Numbered from the stretch's first letter, positions 1-9,592 are shown. The stretch: DNA of 64,000 bases from Anaerobiospirillum succiniciproducens DSM 6400 (GCF_000482845.1 NZ_AXWV01000018.1:1-64000); one strand, 5' to 3'. The notes: generated by a model not told the origin, from the sequence alone. Numbers and translations: made by a program.

Positions 1-343
1 ATGTACTTATATTATTCTAGCATATTTTGAGTAAAAAAAAGCAAAAGCATGCGGTTAAACACTGCTTTTGCTAAAAAGTTTTGAAAAACTCAGGTATAAG
101 CTAGGCTTATAGCAACATCTTGCATGAACATCACTACGTCTTGTTGCAGCTCAAATTTAAGATGGTAGCATCAAAGATATGTACAGAAGCGGCGTTGTGT
201 GTTGGTGATAGGGCCGTTGTTTTTTTAGCAGTAGCGCATGATCTTTGGCATATAGCACCACAGCTATGTCTTGTTCATATGCTTCTACCAGCATCCATAC
301 GGCTATTGTTCTAAACTTTGTAGCTTAGATAAGGGGAATTTAT
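1..343. other. Upstream region of glgC
   Basis: I see no credible gene here apart from the inverted repeat at 40-72. Short open frames lack ribosome binding sites. The last bases hold the glgC ribosome binding site (AAGGGG at 331-336). The glgC promoter probably lies here, but I could not assign a confident -35/-10 pair. Confidence 0.5.
40..72. terminator. Inverted repeat, terminator-like
   Basis: A perfect 10-bp inverted repeat (AGCAAAAGCA at 40-49, TGCTTTTGCT at 63-72) has a 13-nt loop and eight adenines on its left side. Read on the minus strand it is followed directly by a T run, so it fits a terminator firing leftward. On the plus strand the T run is missing. The gene it serves is not visible in the window. 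Confidence 0.4.
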
Positions 344-1594
344 ATGTCAGGAGTAATGGCAATGATCCTCGCTGGTGGCGAGGGCACACGCTTAATGCCA
401 CTCACCAAATCGCGCTCCAAGCCGTCTGTGCCTTTTGGTGGTTCTTATCGACTGATCGACTTTGTGCTTAACAACTTCGTTAACTCAGGCATTCTGCGTC
501 TGTTTGTAATCACTCAGTACAAGTCCCAATCTTTGTACATGCACTTGAAGAATGGCTGGACAGTTTCAGGTATTCCAGGCTGCTTTATTGATCCAATCCC
601 TGCACAGATGCGTACTGGCAAGGAGTGGTATCAGGGCACAGCAGATGCTATCTATCAGAACTTAACCTTCATTGAAGATCTGTACCCATCCGATGTGTGC
701 GTTTTCGGCTCTGACCATATCTATAAGATGGATATTCGCCAGATGCTGCAGTATCACACTTCTCATAAAGCTGACTTAACTGTAGCTGCTATTCGTCTGC
801 CATCTAAAGATTGCGCCGGCAACTTCGGTGTGATTGAGGTAGACCAATCTGGTCGCATGATTGGCTTTGAAGAAAAGCCAGCCGTGCCAAAAGAGATCCC
901 TGGTGATCCAGGCTACTCTTTAGTCTCCATGGGTAACTACATCTTCAAGACCGAAGTGTTAGGCCATGAGCTGCGTGTAGATGCAGAGGATAAAGAGTCC
1001 TCCCACGACTTTGGTAAGGACATCATTCCTAAGCTCTTCCCACGTGGCAATGTTTTCGTCTATGACCTGTCGAACAATGTTATCGATGGCGAGCCTAATG
1101 AAGTGTACTGGCGAGATGTAGGAAGTATAGATGCCTATTGGGATGCCCATATGGATCTACTCCAAGATAAGGCCCCATTCTCCTTAATGAACTTAAAGTG
1201 GGCTCTGCACACTTTCTACCCACCTCTTCCACCAGCTCACTTCTCTGATACAGCTAACAATCAATCTGAGGTATCTCAGTCTATGATCAGTGCTGGCTGT
1301 AACATCGATGGCGCACGCATTCGTAAGTCAGTAATGGGCTTTAGATGTACTGCTGAAGATGGTGCTCAGGTTGAAGAAACCGTTCTCATTGGTGATGTTA
1401 AGATTGGCGCTAACTGCAAGATTCGTCGTGCCATCATTGACCGTGATGTAGTCTTAGCTCCAGGTTTTACTCTAGGCTATGACAAAGAAGCTGATATGAA
1501 GATTGTCACTCCTGATGACAAGAACGGTCCACAAATGTCACCAAATGGTATTATCGTCATTCCTAAGGGCATGCGCCTTGGCTTTGACGAGTAG
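344..1594 (+). CDS. glgC: Glucose-1-phosphate adenylyltransferase (ADP-glucose pyrophosphorylase)
   Basis: The 416-residue protein makes ADP-glucose from glucose-1-phosphate and ATP, the committed step of bacterial glycogen synthesis in the cytosol. The nucleotidyltransferase signature GGEGTRLMPLT lies at residues 11-21, followed by SKPSVPFGG. Further conserved stretches are WYQGTADAIYQN, FGSDHIYKMD, FEEKP and YWRDVGSIDAYWDAHMDLL. The C-terminal part (from about residue 310) has the left-handed beta-helix hexapeptide character of the family. Length is close to the E. coli enzyme (431). The ATG is preceded by AAGGGG at 7-nt spacing. It lies upstream of glgA in the same orientation, as in other glg clusters, but 491 bp separates them and no glgB, glgX or glgP is in view. 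The enzyme is usually allosteric (fructose-1,6-bisphosphate, AMP); I did not check the regulatory residues. Confidence 0.97.
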   Translation: MSGVMAMILAGGEGTRLMPLTKSRSKPSVPFGGSYRLIDFVLNNFVNSGILRLFVITQYKSQSLYMHLKNGWTVSGIPGCFIDPIPAQMRTGKEWYQGTADAIYQNLTFIEDLYPSDVCVFGSDHIYKMDIRQMLQYHTSHKADLTVAAIRLPSKDCAGNFGVIEVDQSGRMIGFEEKPAVPKEIPGDPGYSLVSMGNYIFKTEVLGHELRVDAEDKESSHDFGKDIIPKLFPRGNVFVYDLSNNVIDGEPNEVYWRDVGSIDAYWDAHMDLLQDKAPFSLMNLKWALHTFYPPLPPAHFSDTANNQSEVSQSMISAGCNIDGARIRKSVMGFRCTAEDGAQVEETVLIGDVKIGANCKIRRAIIDRDVVLAPGFTLGYDKEADMKIVTPDDKNGPQMSPNGIIVIPKGMRLGFDE

Positions 1595-2085
1595 GCTTAG
1601 CAACCTTAAGCTTGGCTAAACATGGTCAATTAAAGTGCTAGGCCATAGTGCCTGTTAAGTAAAGACTATTGGCTTTCAAAAGCCCCAATGATTAGAGTTT
1701 TGGGGCTTTAACAAGCCATGATAATTAGCTATTAATCATTTTACAGACCATCTCAAAGTCATCTTGATAGAGGCTTTAAGATGCTGATTGCTAGATACTT
1801 GTTGCAAGTTTGAGTATTTGACTGCACATCTAGGCTAGAAATTTCATACAATAGCTAGACTAGATGTACACTTTTGACACTAGTAAGAGCGTTAGGTTTT
1901 TAAAGCTATGGTATGCAGCTTTAACTTACGCTAGCTTGGTGTTGGTACACACAAGCACCACACAAGGTGCATTTACTCAGTCAGTTGCGAAGTTTGCTCT
2001 TAAGAGTGACCAATCTCTTAAGGATCTGTCCTTGAGACAAGTAACTGTCTATTCCTCCTGATTGCGACGTTTAGGAAGGTGCGTT
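1595..2085 (+). other. glgC-glgA intergenic leader
   Basis: The 491-bp gap holds the hairpin at 1678-1710. Near its end are the 10-bp palindrome CTCTTAAGAG (about 1997-2006) and a 9-bp stem with a 4-nt loop (2016-2037, one G-U pair) just before glgA. An open frame of 65 codons (1864-2061) ends 24 nt before the glgA start. It has no ribosome binding site and no recognisable product, so I do not call it a gene. The hairpins suggest an untranslated leader for glgA. Confidence 0.4.
1678..1710 (+). terminator. Hairpin downstream of glgC
   Basis: A perfect 10-bp stem (AAAGCCCCAA at 1679-1688, TTGGGGCTTT at 1700-1709) follows the glgC stop codon by about 85 nt. The T tract is short, so it may attenuate rather than fully stop transcription between glgC and glgA. 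Confidence 0.5.
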
Positions 2086-3540
2086 TTGAATATCCTATTT
2101 ATTTCTTCAGAGGTTGCTGACATTATCAAGACTGGTGGTCTTGCTGATGTGGCGAAGGCTTTGCCGGCACAACTGAAAAGCAACGGACATCAGGTTCGAG
2201 TAGTAATGCCTTGCTACAGTCTCATCAAAGGCGTTGAAAACTTCCCTGTCATCGGTTCTTCATCTTTAAATCCTGGAACCGATCGTCAAATCGATTACAC
2301 CATTCGCTCAACTCACATTGCTAATGACGTTGAAGTTTGGCTTATCGATTGCCCACGTTACTACAACCGTACCTCCATTTACGGTGATAACAACCAGGCT
2401 TACTGGGATAATGGCGAACGTTACGCCTTCTTATCTGCAGCCTCTTTTGATGCAGCCGAGAAACTTCAGTTCCGCCCTGACATCGTACATGCTAACGACT
2501 GGCATGCTGCCTTAGCTCCAATGATCCTGCGCATCAAGTACGATGACAATAAGTTCTTTGATAAGACCCGCTCAGTAATTACCGTGCACAATGGTGCATT
2601 CCAAGGCGTCTTTGATCGCGGTCAGATTTATATGATTCCTGAGATTTGTCAGGTCTACAACGACATGATCTCTCAGGGCACTTACATTAACTTCTTAAAG
2701 TGCGGCGTGTTCTACGCTGACAAGATCACTACCGTATCCCCAGGCTACGCTACCGAACTTACCACCTACTTAGGCGGTCACGGTATGACAGTTAACTTCC
2801 AAAGCCGTAGCGCTGATTTAGTAGGTATTATTAACGGCTGTGACTATAGCGACTGGGATCCTGCTACCGATAAGCACTTAAAGATTCAGTACGACATCAA
2901 CACCCTCGAAGAGAAGATTTTAGGCAAGTACCTGCTACAAAAAGAGCTGGGTCTGCCAATGGGTGATGACCCTATGTACGGTATGGTGGCACGTCTTACT
3001 GACCAAAAAGGTGTGGGCATCTTAATCCCTATTCTTGAGCAGTTCTTACGTCACCGTGTACAAATCGTTATCGAGGGCACTGGTGATCCAAACTTAGCTC
3101 GTCAAATTCAAGAGATTGCCGATCGTCATCCAGACAAGATGATTTTCCGCTCGGTTTATGACAATGCCTTAGCTCATAAGATTGAAGCTGCAGCTGACTT
3201 CTTCTTAATGCCATCAATCTTTGAGCCTTGCGGTCTCAATCAGATGTACTCTCTTGCCTACGGTACCATCCCAATTGTGCGTGGTGTAGGCGGTCTGCGT
3301 GATACCGTTACTAACTACGATACCGACCAAGTTAACGGTAATGGCTTTATCTTCTGGGATCCAAATCCTGAGGAGTTACTAAGCACCTTACGTCGCTCTT
3401 TAATTCTCTACCTTGAGGATCCTGTGGAGATGGAGCGTCTGCGTAAGAATGCTATGAGCGTTCACTTTAGTTGGGAAGAGTCCTGCGCTAAGTACGAAAA
3501 ACTCTACGAGGAAGCTCTTACTAAGCCAAAGTGGTGGTAA
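2086..3540 (+). CDS. glgA: Glycogen synthase (ADP-glucose type, GT5)
   Basis: The 484-residue protein transfers glucose from ADP-glucose to growing alpha-1,4-glucan chains. The N-terminus reads MNILFISSEV and is followed by KTGGLADVAKALP, the ADP-glucose binding signature of bacterial GlgA. VHANDWHAAL, TVHNGAFQG and the C-terminal GT-B signature PSIFEPCGLNQMYSLAYG are also present. I chose the TTG at 2086 because the upstream GGAAGG (2074-2079) is well placed at 6-nt spacing and the protein then begins exactly where the family does; an in-frame TTG at 2062 would add eight atypical residues. A strong terminator follows. It acts with GlgC and perhaps with the standalone glycogen-binding protein at 22671-22997. 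Confidence 0.96.
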   Translation: MNILFISSEVADIIKTGGLADVAKALPAQLKSNGHQVRVVMPCYSLIKGVENFPVIGSSSLNPGTDRQIDYTIRSTHIANDVEVWLIDCPRYYNRTSIYGDNNQAYWDNGERYAFLSAASFDAAEKLQFRPDIVHANDWHAALAPMILRIKYDDNKFFDKTRSVITVHNGAFQGVFDRGQIYMIPEICQVYNDMISQGTYINFLKCGVFYADKITTVSPGYATELTTYLGGHGMTVNFQSRSADLVGIINGCDYSDWDPATDKHLKIQYDINTLEEKILGKYLLQKELGLPMGDDPMYGMVARLTDQKGVGILIPILEQFLRHRVQIVIEGTGDPNLARQIQEIADRHPDKMIFRSVYDNALAHKIEAAADFFLMPSIFEPCGLNQMYSLAYGTIPIVRGVGGLRDTVTNYDTDQVNGNGFIFWDPNPEELLSTLRRSLILYLEDPVEMERLRKNAMSVHFSWEESCAKYEKLYEEALTKPKWW

Positions 3541-3568
3541 CACTATATGTAACTGCTACCTAGGTAGC

Positions 3569-3604
3569 GACAAAAAAGGCAGCCAAATGGCTGCCTTTTT
3601 TGTC
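3569..3604. terminator. Bidirectional terminator between glgA and gltX
   Basis: A perfect 16-bp palindromic stem with an AAAT loop, A-rich on the left and T-rich on the right, sits between two convergent genes. It fits rho-independent termination of glgA (plus) and gltX (minus). Confidence 0.92.
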
Positions 3605-3691
3605 TCTTGGCTCTTACCAAGATAAGCACTAAAGATAAGCGCATACCTCCTACAGGTACATGCGCCTATCTTAGTGAAAGATGGAATCTAA

Positions 3692-5101
3692 TTACTTAGA
3701 AAAAGCGGCGATAGCATCTTCAATACGCTTGAAGGTACGCTCGCGACCAACTAACTCCATGGTGTCACCGATACCTGGAGAAGTTGGGGTGCCAGTCATA
3801 GCAAGACGCAGTGGCTGACCTACCTTACCCATGCCTACCTCATGCTTTTGAGCAATAGCCTCTAAAGCCTTATCAATAGCCTCTGGCTCCCAGCTGTCTA
3901 ATGCCTTTAAAGCCTCTAAGCTGTCCTTTAAGATCTCAACAGAGCCTTCCTTGATCCACTTCTTAACACCTGCTGCATCATACTCAGTGATGTCTTCAAA
4001 GTAGCAACGAGCCTTCTCTGCCATCTCCTTGAGAGTCTGAGTACGCTCGCAGTAGTTCTTAACTACTAACTCTAAATCAGGACCTTGAACCTTATCAGTA
4101 TCGATACCAAGACGGTTTAAGTGCCACTTGAGCTCTGAGGCTACCTCAGCACGTGGCTGGGTCTTCATGTAGTGAGCGTTAAGCCAGTTGAGCTTCTTGG
4201 TATTGAATGATGAGGCTGACTTGTTGATCTGCTCTGGAGTAAAGAGCTTAATCATCTCGTCAATGGTGAAGATTTCCTGATCACCATGAGACCAACCTAA
4301 ACGTACGAGGTAGTTTAATAAGGCCTCTGGCAGGTAACCATCCTCACGGTACTGCATAACGCTAACAGCACCATGACGCTTAGAGAGCTTAGCGCCGTCA
4401 TCACCTAAGATCATAGCTAAGTGACCAAAGACTGGCTCCTTTGCGCCCATAGCACGGTATAAGTTGATCTGACGTGGGGTGTTGTTAACGTGGTCATCAC
4501 CACGGATAACGTGGGTAATACCCATGTCAAAGTCGTCAACTACTACGCAGAAGTTGTAAGTTGGGGTGCCGTCAGAACGCTGAATGATGAAGTCATCTAA
4601 CTCTTCGTTCTTGAACTCAATGCGACCCTTAACCATGTCATCGAAAGCTACGATGCCAGTGTCTGGGTTACGGAAACGTACTACGTATGGCTCATCAGGT
4701 GAGTGCTCGGAGTGATCTTCACGGCAGTGACCGTCGTAACGTGGCTTAACACCGTCCTTCATCTGCTGAGCACGGATCTCTTCTAAGCGCTCTTTAGAGC
4801 AGTAGCACTTATAAGCCTTACCCTCAGCTAAAAGCTGATCGATAACTTCCTTGTAGCGGTCAAAACGCTTGGTCTGGTAATAAGGGCCCTCATCCCAACC
4901 TAAGTTGAGCCATTCCATGGACTCTAAAATGGCATCAATAGCTGGCTGAGTAGAACGTTCACGGTCGGTATCTTCAATACGCAGAACGAACTCACCATTG
5001 CAGTGTTTGGCATACAGCCATGAGAATAAAGCAGTTCTGGCACCGCCTACGTGTAAGTAACCAGTAGGTGACGGAGCAAAACGAGTCTTGACTAGTTCCA
5101 T
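3692..5101 (-). CDS. gltX: Glutamyl-tRNA synthetase
   Basis: The 469-residue class I aminoacyl-tRNA synthetase charges tRNA-Glu. The HIGH-type signature is [17 protein letters not shown] (HVGG at residues 17-20), and the KMSKS-type loop is KLSKRHG near residue 240. A zinc-knuckle region begins CYCSKERL and includes a downstream Tyr/His/Cys set, as in gammaproteobacterial GltX. Length matches E. coli (471). The ATG is preceded by AAGGA at about 7 nt. The gene is monocistronic here: convergent with glgA and divergent from the enzyme I gene. Confidence 0.97.
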   Translation of the reverse strand: MELVKTRFAPSPTGYLHVGGARTALFSWLYAKHCNGEFVLRIEDTDRERSTQPAIDAILESMEWLNLGWDEGPYYQTKRFDRYKEVIDQLLAEGKAYKCYCSKERLEEIRAQQMKDGVKPRYDGHCREDHSEHSPDEPYVVRFRNPDTGIVAFDDMVKGRIEFKNEELDDFIIQRSDGTPTYNFCVVVDDFDMGITHVIRGDDHVNNTPRQINLYRAMGAKEPVFGHLAMILGDDGAKLSKRHGAVSVMQYREDGYLPEALLNYLVRLGWSHGDQEIFTIDEMIKLFTPEQINKSASSFNTKKLNWLNAHYMKTQPRAEVASELKWHLNRLGIDTDKVQGPDLELVVKNYCERTQTLKEMAEKARCYFEDITEYDAAGVKKWIKEGSVEILKDSLEALKALDSWEPEAIDKALEAIAQKHEVGMGKVGQPLRLAMTGTPTSPGIGDTMELVGRERTFKRIEDAIAAFSK

Positions 5102-5638
5102 TGTAAAGTCCTTAAGGCCGAGAGTGCGGAGTAGGAAGTGCCCGCACCCGTATAAAACCGTGTTACCAGATCAGGCAGCCCTGGAGGTAACGCGCCGTTG
5201 TGAGAAATTGCGCCTATTTTAGCACCTCACGCCCTAAACGGCGCTGTAATTGTGCCTAAATATCTTAGATCTCATACTTAAGCTCTTGGTAAGTTAGCAA
5301 TAAAAGCAAAATGGCACTTGCTTAGGCATACTAAATTGCAGACAAACAATGTTTTTTCTTTAGCCACAAATAAGAACAAACTAACTTAAGAGCAATTAAC
5401 AGTCAAAAGCGTTCCTACAATGACTTTGTACACCATATATAAGCTTTCAAAAGCTGCTTTTTTACAAGCAATGAGGATAAAGCAACACTTAATTTGATAC
5501 GCAGATAAGCAAAGCCTTAGTACATAAGTTAATATTGAGGTGTTAACGGTTTGTGGACTAGTCAAATTGAGCGATCAAAACCAATACCCTAATTTAACAT
5601 CACCTACTCCCGACTCATCGTCAGTTAAGGGAGTAACT
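5102..5638. other. Divergent intergenic region, gltX / enzyme I
   Basis: This 537-bp region must contain the promoters of both divergent genes. In-frame GTG codons from 5540 could extend the enzyme I reading frame, but the best ribosome binding site is at 5627-5633, so 5540-5638 is probably leader. I found no convincing promoter hexamers, tRNA or repeat. Confidence 0.4.
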
Positions 5639-7744
5639 ATGGGTGAGAATGCTGATAAGCACACTCTTGATGGCACTAGCGTCACCACGAGTGCTGCCTC
5701 ATCACATGACCAATCATTTGCCAATGCAGATACTGCTAGCAAAGCTGCAGCGACTGCATCAGGTGCTGATGCATCCGCCTCTTCTGAAGCTACTGCTACT
5801 GCAGGCAGCACTGATGCTGCAGCTGCTGTAGTCATTGCAGATACTGCTGCAGGCAGCGCTGATGCTGCAGCTACTGCAGGCAGCGCCGATGCTGCTGCAG
5901 CGCAAGCTCATGCAGCAGGAGCTGATGGTGTATCTGATAGCGGCAGCCTCAATGAGAGTGCCTATATCAACGGCAGTGCTAATGGATCATTAGATAGTGA
6001 TGACAACCATTTAAGCGATACTGCTACCGTTGGACTTAGCTATGGTGGCTACTCTAAGTATCAAAGCCCTCTGCCAGAGCCTGATGTCTCTGCATGCGAT
6101 GCATTTCAAATCCTTAATGGTATTCCAGCAAGTAGAGGCATAGCCGTTGGAAGAATCTCTTTTCTCCAACGCGATGCACAACTTGCTACACGTAGATCCA
6201 TTGAGGATGTGGATGCAGAAGTTGCACGCTTTGAAACTGCACGTGCTGAGGCCATTGCCCAGCTTGGCACCTTGTACGAGACCACAGTAGAAAAGCTTGG
6301 TGATCAGAACGCAGTCGTGTTCCAAATTCACCAGATGATGCTTGATGACCCTGAATACGTTGATGCCATTGAAAGCACCATTCGTGACGAAAAGGTCAAT
6401 GCTGAGTACGCTGTAGAAATCACTGGTAGCCGTTTTGCAGACATGTTCCGTCAGATGGAAGATAACGACTATATGCAAGGTCGTGCCGCTGACGTGATGG
6501 ATGTTTCAAGACGTCTTAGCGATATCTTGAACCAAAGCTCCGGCTTTAATGCCCCGCATCAATTCGTTAACTCTGATGAGCCAATCATTCTGGCCACAGA
6601 TGATCTAGCCCCATCTGAAACCGTACAGCTCGATCAAAACTTAGTACGTGGCATCATTACTTCGGCAGGCTCTGCTCGCTCTCATACTGTTATCTTCGCC
6701 CGCACCTTAGGTTTGCCTGCAGTTATCAATATTGGTAACGATTTAAACAGCGATCTTGAGGGCAAGATAGCGATTGTCGATGGAGCCACTGGTCGTGTCA
6801 TCTTAGATCCTGATGAGAAGACACTCTCCATTTATGCCGAGCGCAAACGTACTGAGGATGCTCTAAGAGCCCGCTTAGAGCAATTTAGAGGTAAAGAGAC
6901 GAAGACGCTCTCTGGCCGCAAGATCAATTTATTTACCAACATCGGTACCATTGCTGATCTTGATTTGGTCAAAACCTCTGATGCTGAGGGTATTGGTCTA
7001 CTTCGCTCTGAGTATATCTACTTACAATCACAAGATTACCCAGATGAAGAGACTCAATTTAATATCTACAAAGAAGCTCTCCTTGCTTTGAATGGCAAGA
7101 AGGTGATTATCCGTACCCTTGATATCGGTGCTGATAAAACCGCTGAGTACTTCATGCTTAAGCACGAAGAAAACCCTGCCATGGGTATGAGAGCAATCCG
7201 TATTTGCCTCACCCGTCCTGAGGTCTTTATCACTCAGCTGCGTGCGCTTTACCGTGCCTCAGCCTTTGGTAACCTCTCCATTATGTTCCCGATGATTACC
7301 TCTGTTGAGGAGGTTAAAGATTGCATCAGGATCTGTAATGAGGTCAAAAAGCAGCTTGATGCAGAGGGTATTAAGTACTCAGATGACGTAGAGATTGGCA
7401 TCATGATTGAGACACCGGCTTCAGCCTTAATCTCAGACATGCTTGCAGATCATGTCGATTTCTTCAGTATCGGAACTAACGATCTCACGCAGTTCACTCT
7501 GGCAGTAGATCGCCAAAATGCAGAGGTCGGCCGCTTTTTAAACCCTTACCACCGTGCTGTTATCCGTCTTATTGAAATGACAGTGAACAATGCCCACAAG
7601 AAAGGCATTTGGGTGGGTGTCTGTGGTGAGCTAGCTGCAGATGAGGGATTTACTCACGAACTTATCCGTATGGGTGTAGACGAAATATCCGTTGTCCCAT
7701 CATCGGTGTTAAACATTCGTGCACGTATTTCAACTTTAGGTTAA
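5639..7744 (+). CDS. ptsI: PTS enzyme I (phosphoenolpyruvate-protein phosphotransferase) with Ala-rich N-terminal extension
   Basis: The 701-residue protein autophosphorylates from PEP and passes phosphate to HPr. From about residue 157 (ILNGIPASRGIAVGR) it follows enzyme I. The active-site His is in GSARSHTVIFAR. The PEP-binding domain has RTLDIGADK, ENPAMGMRAIRI, FFSIGTNDLTQF and the Cys loop VCGELAAD. Residues 1-155 are a low-complexity Ala/Gly/Ser/Asp/Thr segment with imperfect repeats of the type AGSADAAATAG, absent from normal enzyme I (575 residues in E. coli). I chose the ATG at 5639 because AAGGGAG (5627-5633) is ideally spaced; a GTG at 5540 would add 33 residues. No ptsH or crr lies next to it. 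There is no signal peptide, so the extension is probably cytosolic. Confidence 0.9.
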   Translation: MGENADKHTLDGTSVTTSAASSHDQSFANADTASKAAATASGADASASSEATATAGSTDAAAAVVIADTAAGSADAAATAGSADAAAAQAHAAGADGVSDSGSLNESAYINGSANGSLDSDDNHLSDTATVGLSYGGYSKYQSPLPEPDVSACDAFQILNGIPASRGIAVGRISFLQRDAQLATRRSIEDVDAEVARFETARAEAIAQLGTLYETTVEKLGDQNAVVFQIHQMMLDDPEYVDAIESTIRDEKVNAEYAVEITGSRFADMFRQMEDNDYMQGRAADVMDVSRRLSDILNQSSGFNAPHQFVNSDEPIILATDDLAPSETVQLDQNLVRGIITSAGSARSHTVIFARTLGLPAVINIGNDLNSDLEGKIAIVDGATGRVILDPDEKTLSIYAERKRTEDALRARLEQFRGKETKTLSGRKINLFTNIGTIADLDLVKTSDAEGIGLLRSEYIYLQSQDYPDEETQFNIYKEALLALNGKKVIIRTLDIGADKTAEYFMLKHEENPAMGMRAIRICLTRPEVFITQLRALYRASAFGNLSIMFPMITSVEEVKDCIRICNEVKKQLDAEGIKYSDDVEIGIMIETPASALISDMLADHVDFFSIGTNDLTQFTLAVDRQNAEVGRFLNPYHRAVIRLIEMTVNNAHKKGIWVGVCGELAADEGFTHELIRMGVDEISVVPSSVLNIRARISTLG

Positions 7745-8017
7745 TAGCGGCACACTCCTACACAAGGTAGCAAACTAAACATCACATACTAAGAACATCA
7801 CTTAATAACTAGCAAATACACTAGTAAGCTTAAGCCCCAATAATCTGGACTTAAAAGAAAAAGGCTGATAATTGTTGATTGTGTTGGTATGTACGCTCCA
7901 AAATTTTTAGGAGCAATGAACAGCAAAATGTTTTTACAGGCTGTCAAGTAACAACCTTGTCTAGCCAACATGAATAGAGCTACCTAGGAGCGCCCTCAAA
8001 GAGGATTATTTTTTTCT

Positions 8018-9337
8018 ATGGCTCAATGTGTCGTAATTGCAGATGAGATTACTGGAGCTTCAGCAGTTGCAGCCATGCTGCAAAAGAACCGCTCCACCGT
8101 ATGTTCTCTAGCAAGCTCACGAGGCTTGAAAGACCCTTTAACAAAAGATTATGAATGCTTAGTCTATTCAACTAATAGCCGAAATCTGATGCCTATTCAA
8201 AGCTATCAGATGGTGTTTTATGCCGGCAAGCTCTTAAAGTCTCCAGACATTAAGCTCTATGCTAAGCGTATTGACCCTGCTATGCGTGGCAATACCTGTG
8301 CCGAGACCCAGGCTCTGTTAGATGCCTTAGGCGATAACGATCGCGTGGCTATCGTGGTTCCAGGCTTCCCAGAGCTAAAGCGCTCCAACGTTGGCGGCTA
8401 TATCTTAGTTGATGGCAAGCCAATGGAGAAATCACTAGCCGGTCTTGAGGATTTACACGCCACCGAAGGCAGTCGTGTAGCCGATCTCTTTACAGAGAAA
8501 TTCCGCTATAAATCTGACCCTATCTACTTAAAAGACCTGCTCCATGGCCCAGACTATCTAGCTAATAAGATCAAAGCCTTAGCCTCAAGCGGCACTAGAG
8601 CCCTTGTCTTTGACTGTACTTCACAGCAGGACATCAATACTATTGCCGATGCTGTGCTCATGTCTGGCATTAAGTTCTTAGCTGTAGATCCAGGTCCATT
8701 CACTGCTACCATGGCTCGCAAGGTCATGCGCATGCAAAACAATCAGCGCATCTCCTCAGACAAGATCTTTGGTCTAGTAGGTGGTTCTAACCCTCTTATC
8801 GCAGCTCAAGTTGAAATGCTGCGTTTAGAGGAAAAGACCCTCTTTGTCCCTGTTAAGAATATCGATCTTATTGTAGATGATCAGACCCGTGCTGTAGAAA
8901 TTGAGCGTGTCGTCAACAACGTCATCGCCCGCGCTGGCGAGTTTACTACCGTCTTTGCTGTCTCAGACCACCTTGGTGCTAATGCTCAAACCATCATGGA
9001 ATTTAACAATATGATCGAGCAAAGCAATCGTTCTGCAATTGAGGCTATGGACATCATAGCTACAGCCTATGCACAAATTACCCATCAGGTAATTGAGCGC
9101 TGCCCTGAGTTTAGAGGCATTTACTCTACTGGCGCTGAATACACAGTAGCGATTTGCCGTGAGCTCAAATCCCTCGGCTTTAATATTCAAGGTCAGGTAT
9201 TACCTCTAACCTCTTATGGTCATCTCTTAGGCGGCCCATATGAGGGTCTGCACTATGTTGCCTCAGCAAGCTCTGCAACCGACCCTAACACCCTCATTGA
9301 GTCCATTCAGTACCTACGCCGTAAGATGGTTCTATAA
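8018..9337 (+). CDS. Four-carbon acid sugar kinase family protein (DUF1537-type)
   Basis: The 439-residue protein resembles the kinase family that phosphorylates four-carbon sugar acids (OtnK/DtnK type, D-erythronate or threonate). The N-terminal domain begins VIADEITGASAVAAML, corresponding to the family's ADDxTGA motif but with Glu for the second Asp. The C-terminal nucleotide-binding domain shows VGGSNPLIAAQ, STGAEYTVAICREL and the end motif GGPYEGLHYV. Normally such kinases sit beside a PdxA2-type dehydrogenase and an OtnC-type decarboxylase; none is here, so the substrate is open. A GAGGA at 8001-8005 precedes the ATG at a long 12-nt spacing. The gene stands alone between enzyme I and tRNA-Gly. 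Confidence 0.82.
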   Translation: MAQCVVIADEITGASAVAAMLQKNRSTVCSLASSRGLKDPLTKDYECLVYSTNSRNLMPIQSYQMVFYAGKLLKSPDIKLYAKRIDPAMRGNTCAETQALLDALGDNDRVAIVVPGFPELKRSNVGGYILVDGKPMEKSLAGLEDLHATEGSRVADLFTEKFRYKSDPIYLKDLLHGPDYLANKIKALASSGTRALVFDCTSQQDINTIADAVLMSGIKFLAVDPGPFTATMARKVMRMQNNQRISSDKIFGLVGGSNPLIAAQVEMLRLEEKTLFVPVKNIDLIVDDQTRAVEIERVVNNVIARAGEFTTVFAVSDHLGANAQTIMEFNNMIEQSNRSAIEAMDIIATAYAQITHQVIERCPEFRGIYSTGAEYTVAICRELKSLGFNIQGQVLPLTSYGHLLGGPYEGLHYVASASSATDPNTLIESIQYLRRKMVL

Positions 9338-9383
9338 CCCGATCGCCACCACGGACACAAGCCCTCAATGCCAATATAATCTT

Positions 9384-9403
9384 GCCACCTGTTTACAGGT
9401 GGC
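9384..9403 (+). terminator. Hairpin downstream of the sugar acid kinase gene
   Basis: A perfect 9-bp stem (GCCACCTGT / ACAGGTGGC) with a 2-nt centre follows the stop codon by about 45 nt. There is no T tract, so it may be an mRNA-stabilising hairpin rather than a true terminator. Confidence 0.4.
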
Positions 9404-9481
9404 AGCTTCGCCTTGTAAAGCCGTAGTTGCTAAATGGCGGTATTGCCCGGCTTATTAAGTGTGCACCAAGCTTGTTGCAGC

Positions 9482-9509
9482 TTGCTTTTTAGGGCCTTTA
9501 GTATAGAAT
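9482..9509 (+). promoter_or_regulatory. Candidate promoter of tRNA-Gly
   Basis: TTGCTT (9482-9487) and TAGAAT (9504-9509) are separated by 16 nt, with the tRNA 10 nt downstream. Both hexamers deviate from consensus, so the call rests mainly on position. Confidence 0.4.
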
Positions 9510-9518
9510 GACACTCAC

Positions 9519-9592
9519 GCGACTTTAGTTTAATGGTAGAACTGTAGCTTCCCAAGCTTCAAGCGCGGGTTCGATTCCCGTAAGTCGCTCCA
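9519..9592 (+). tRNA. tRNA-Gly (anticodon CCC)
   Basis: The 74-nt gene has a perfect 7-bp acceptor stem (GCGACTT / AAGTCGC), the D-arm motif TTTAATGGTAGAA, an anticodon loop TTCCCAA giving CCC, a T-arm GGGTTCGATTCCC and an encoded CCA end. It reads GGG codons. The second anticodon-stem pair is a T-T mismatch. No other tRNA adjoins it. Confidence 0.95.

Noticed and set aside
1864-2061. 65-codon frame before glgA
   Set aside because: No ribosome binding site and no recognisable family; treated as leader.
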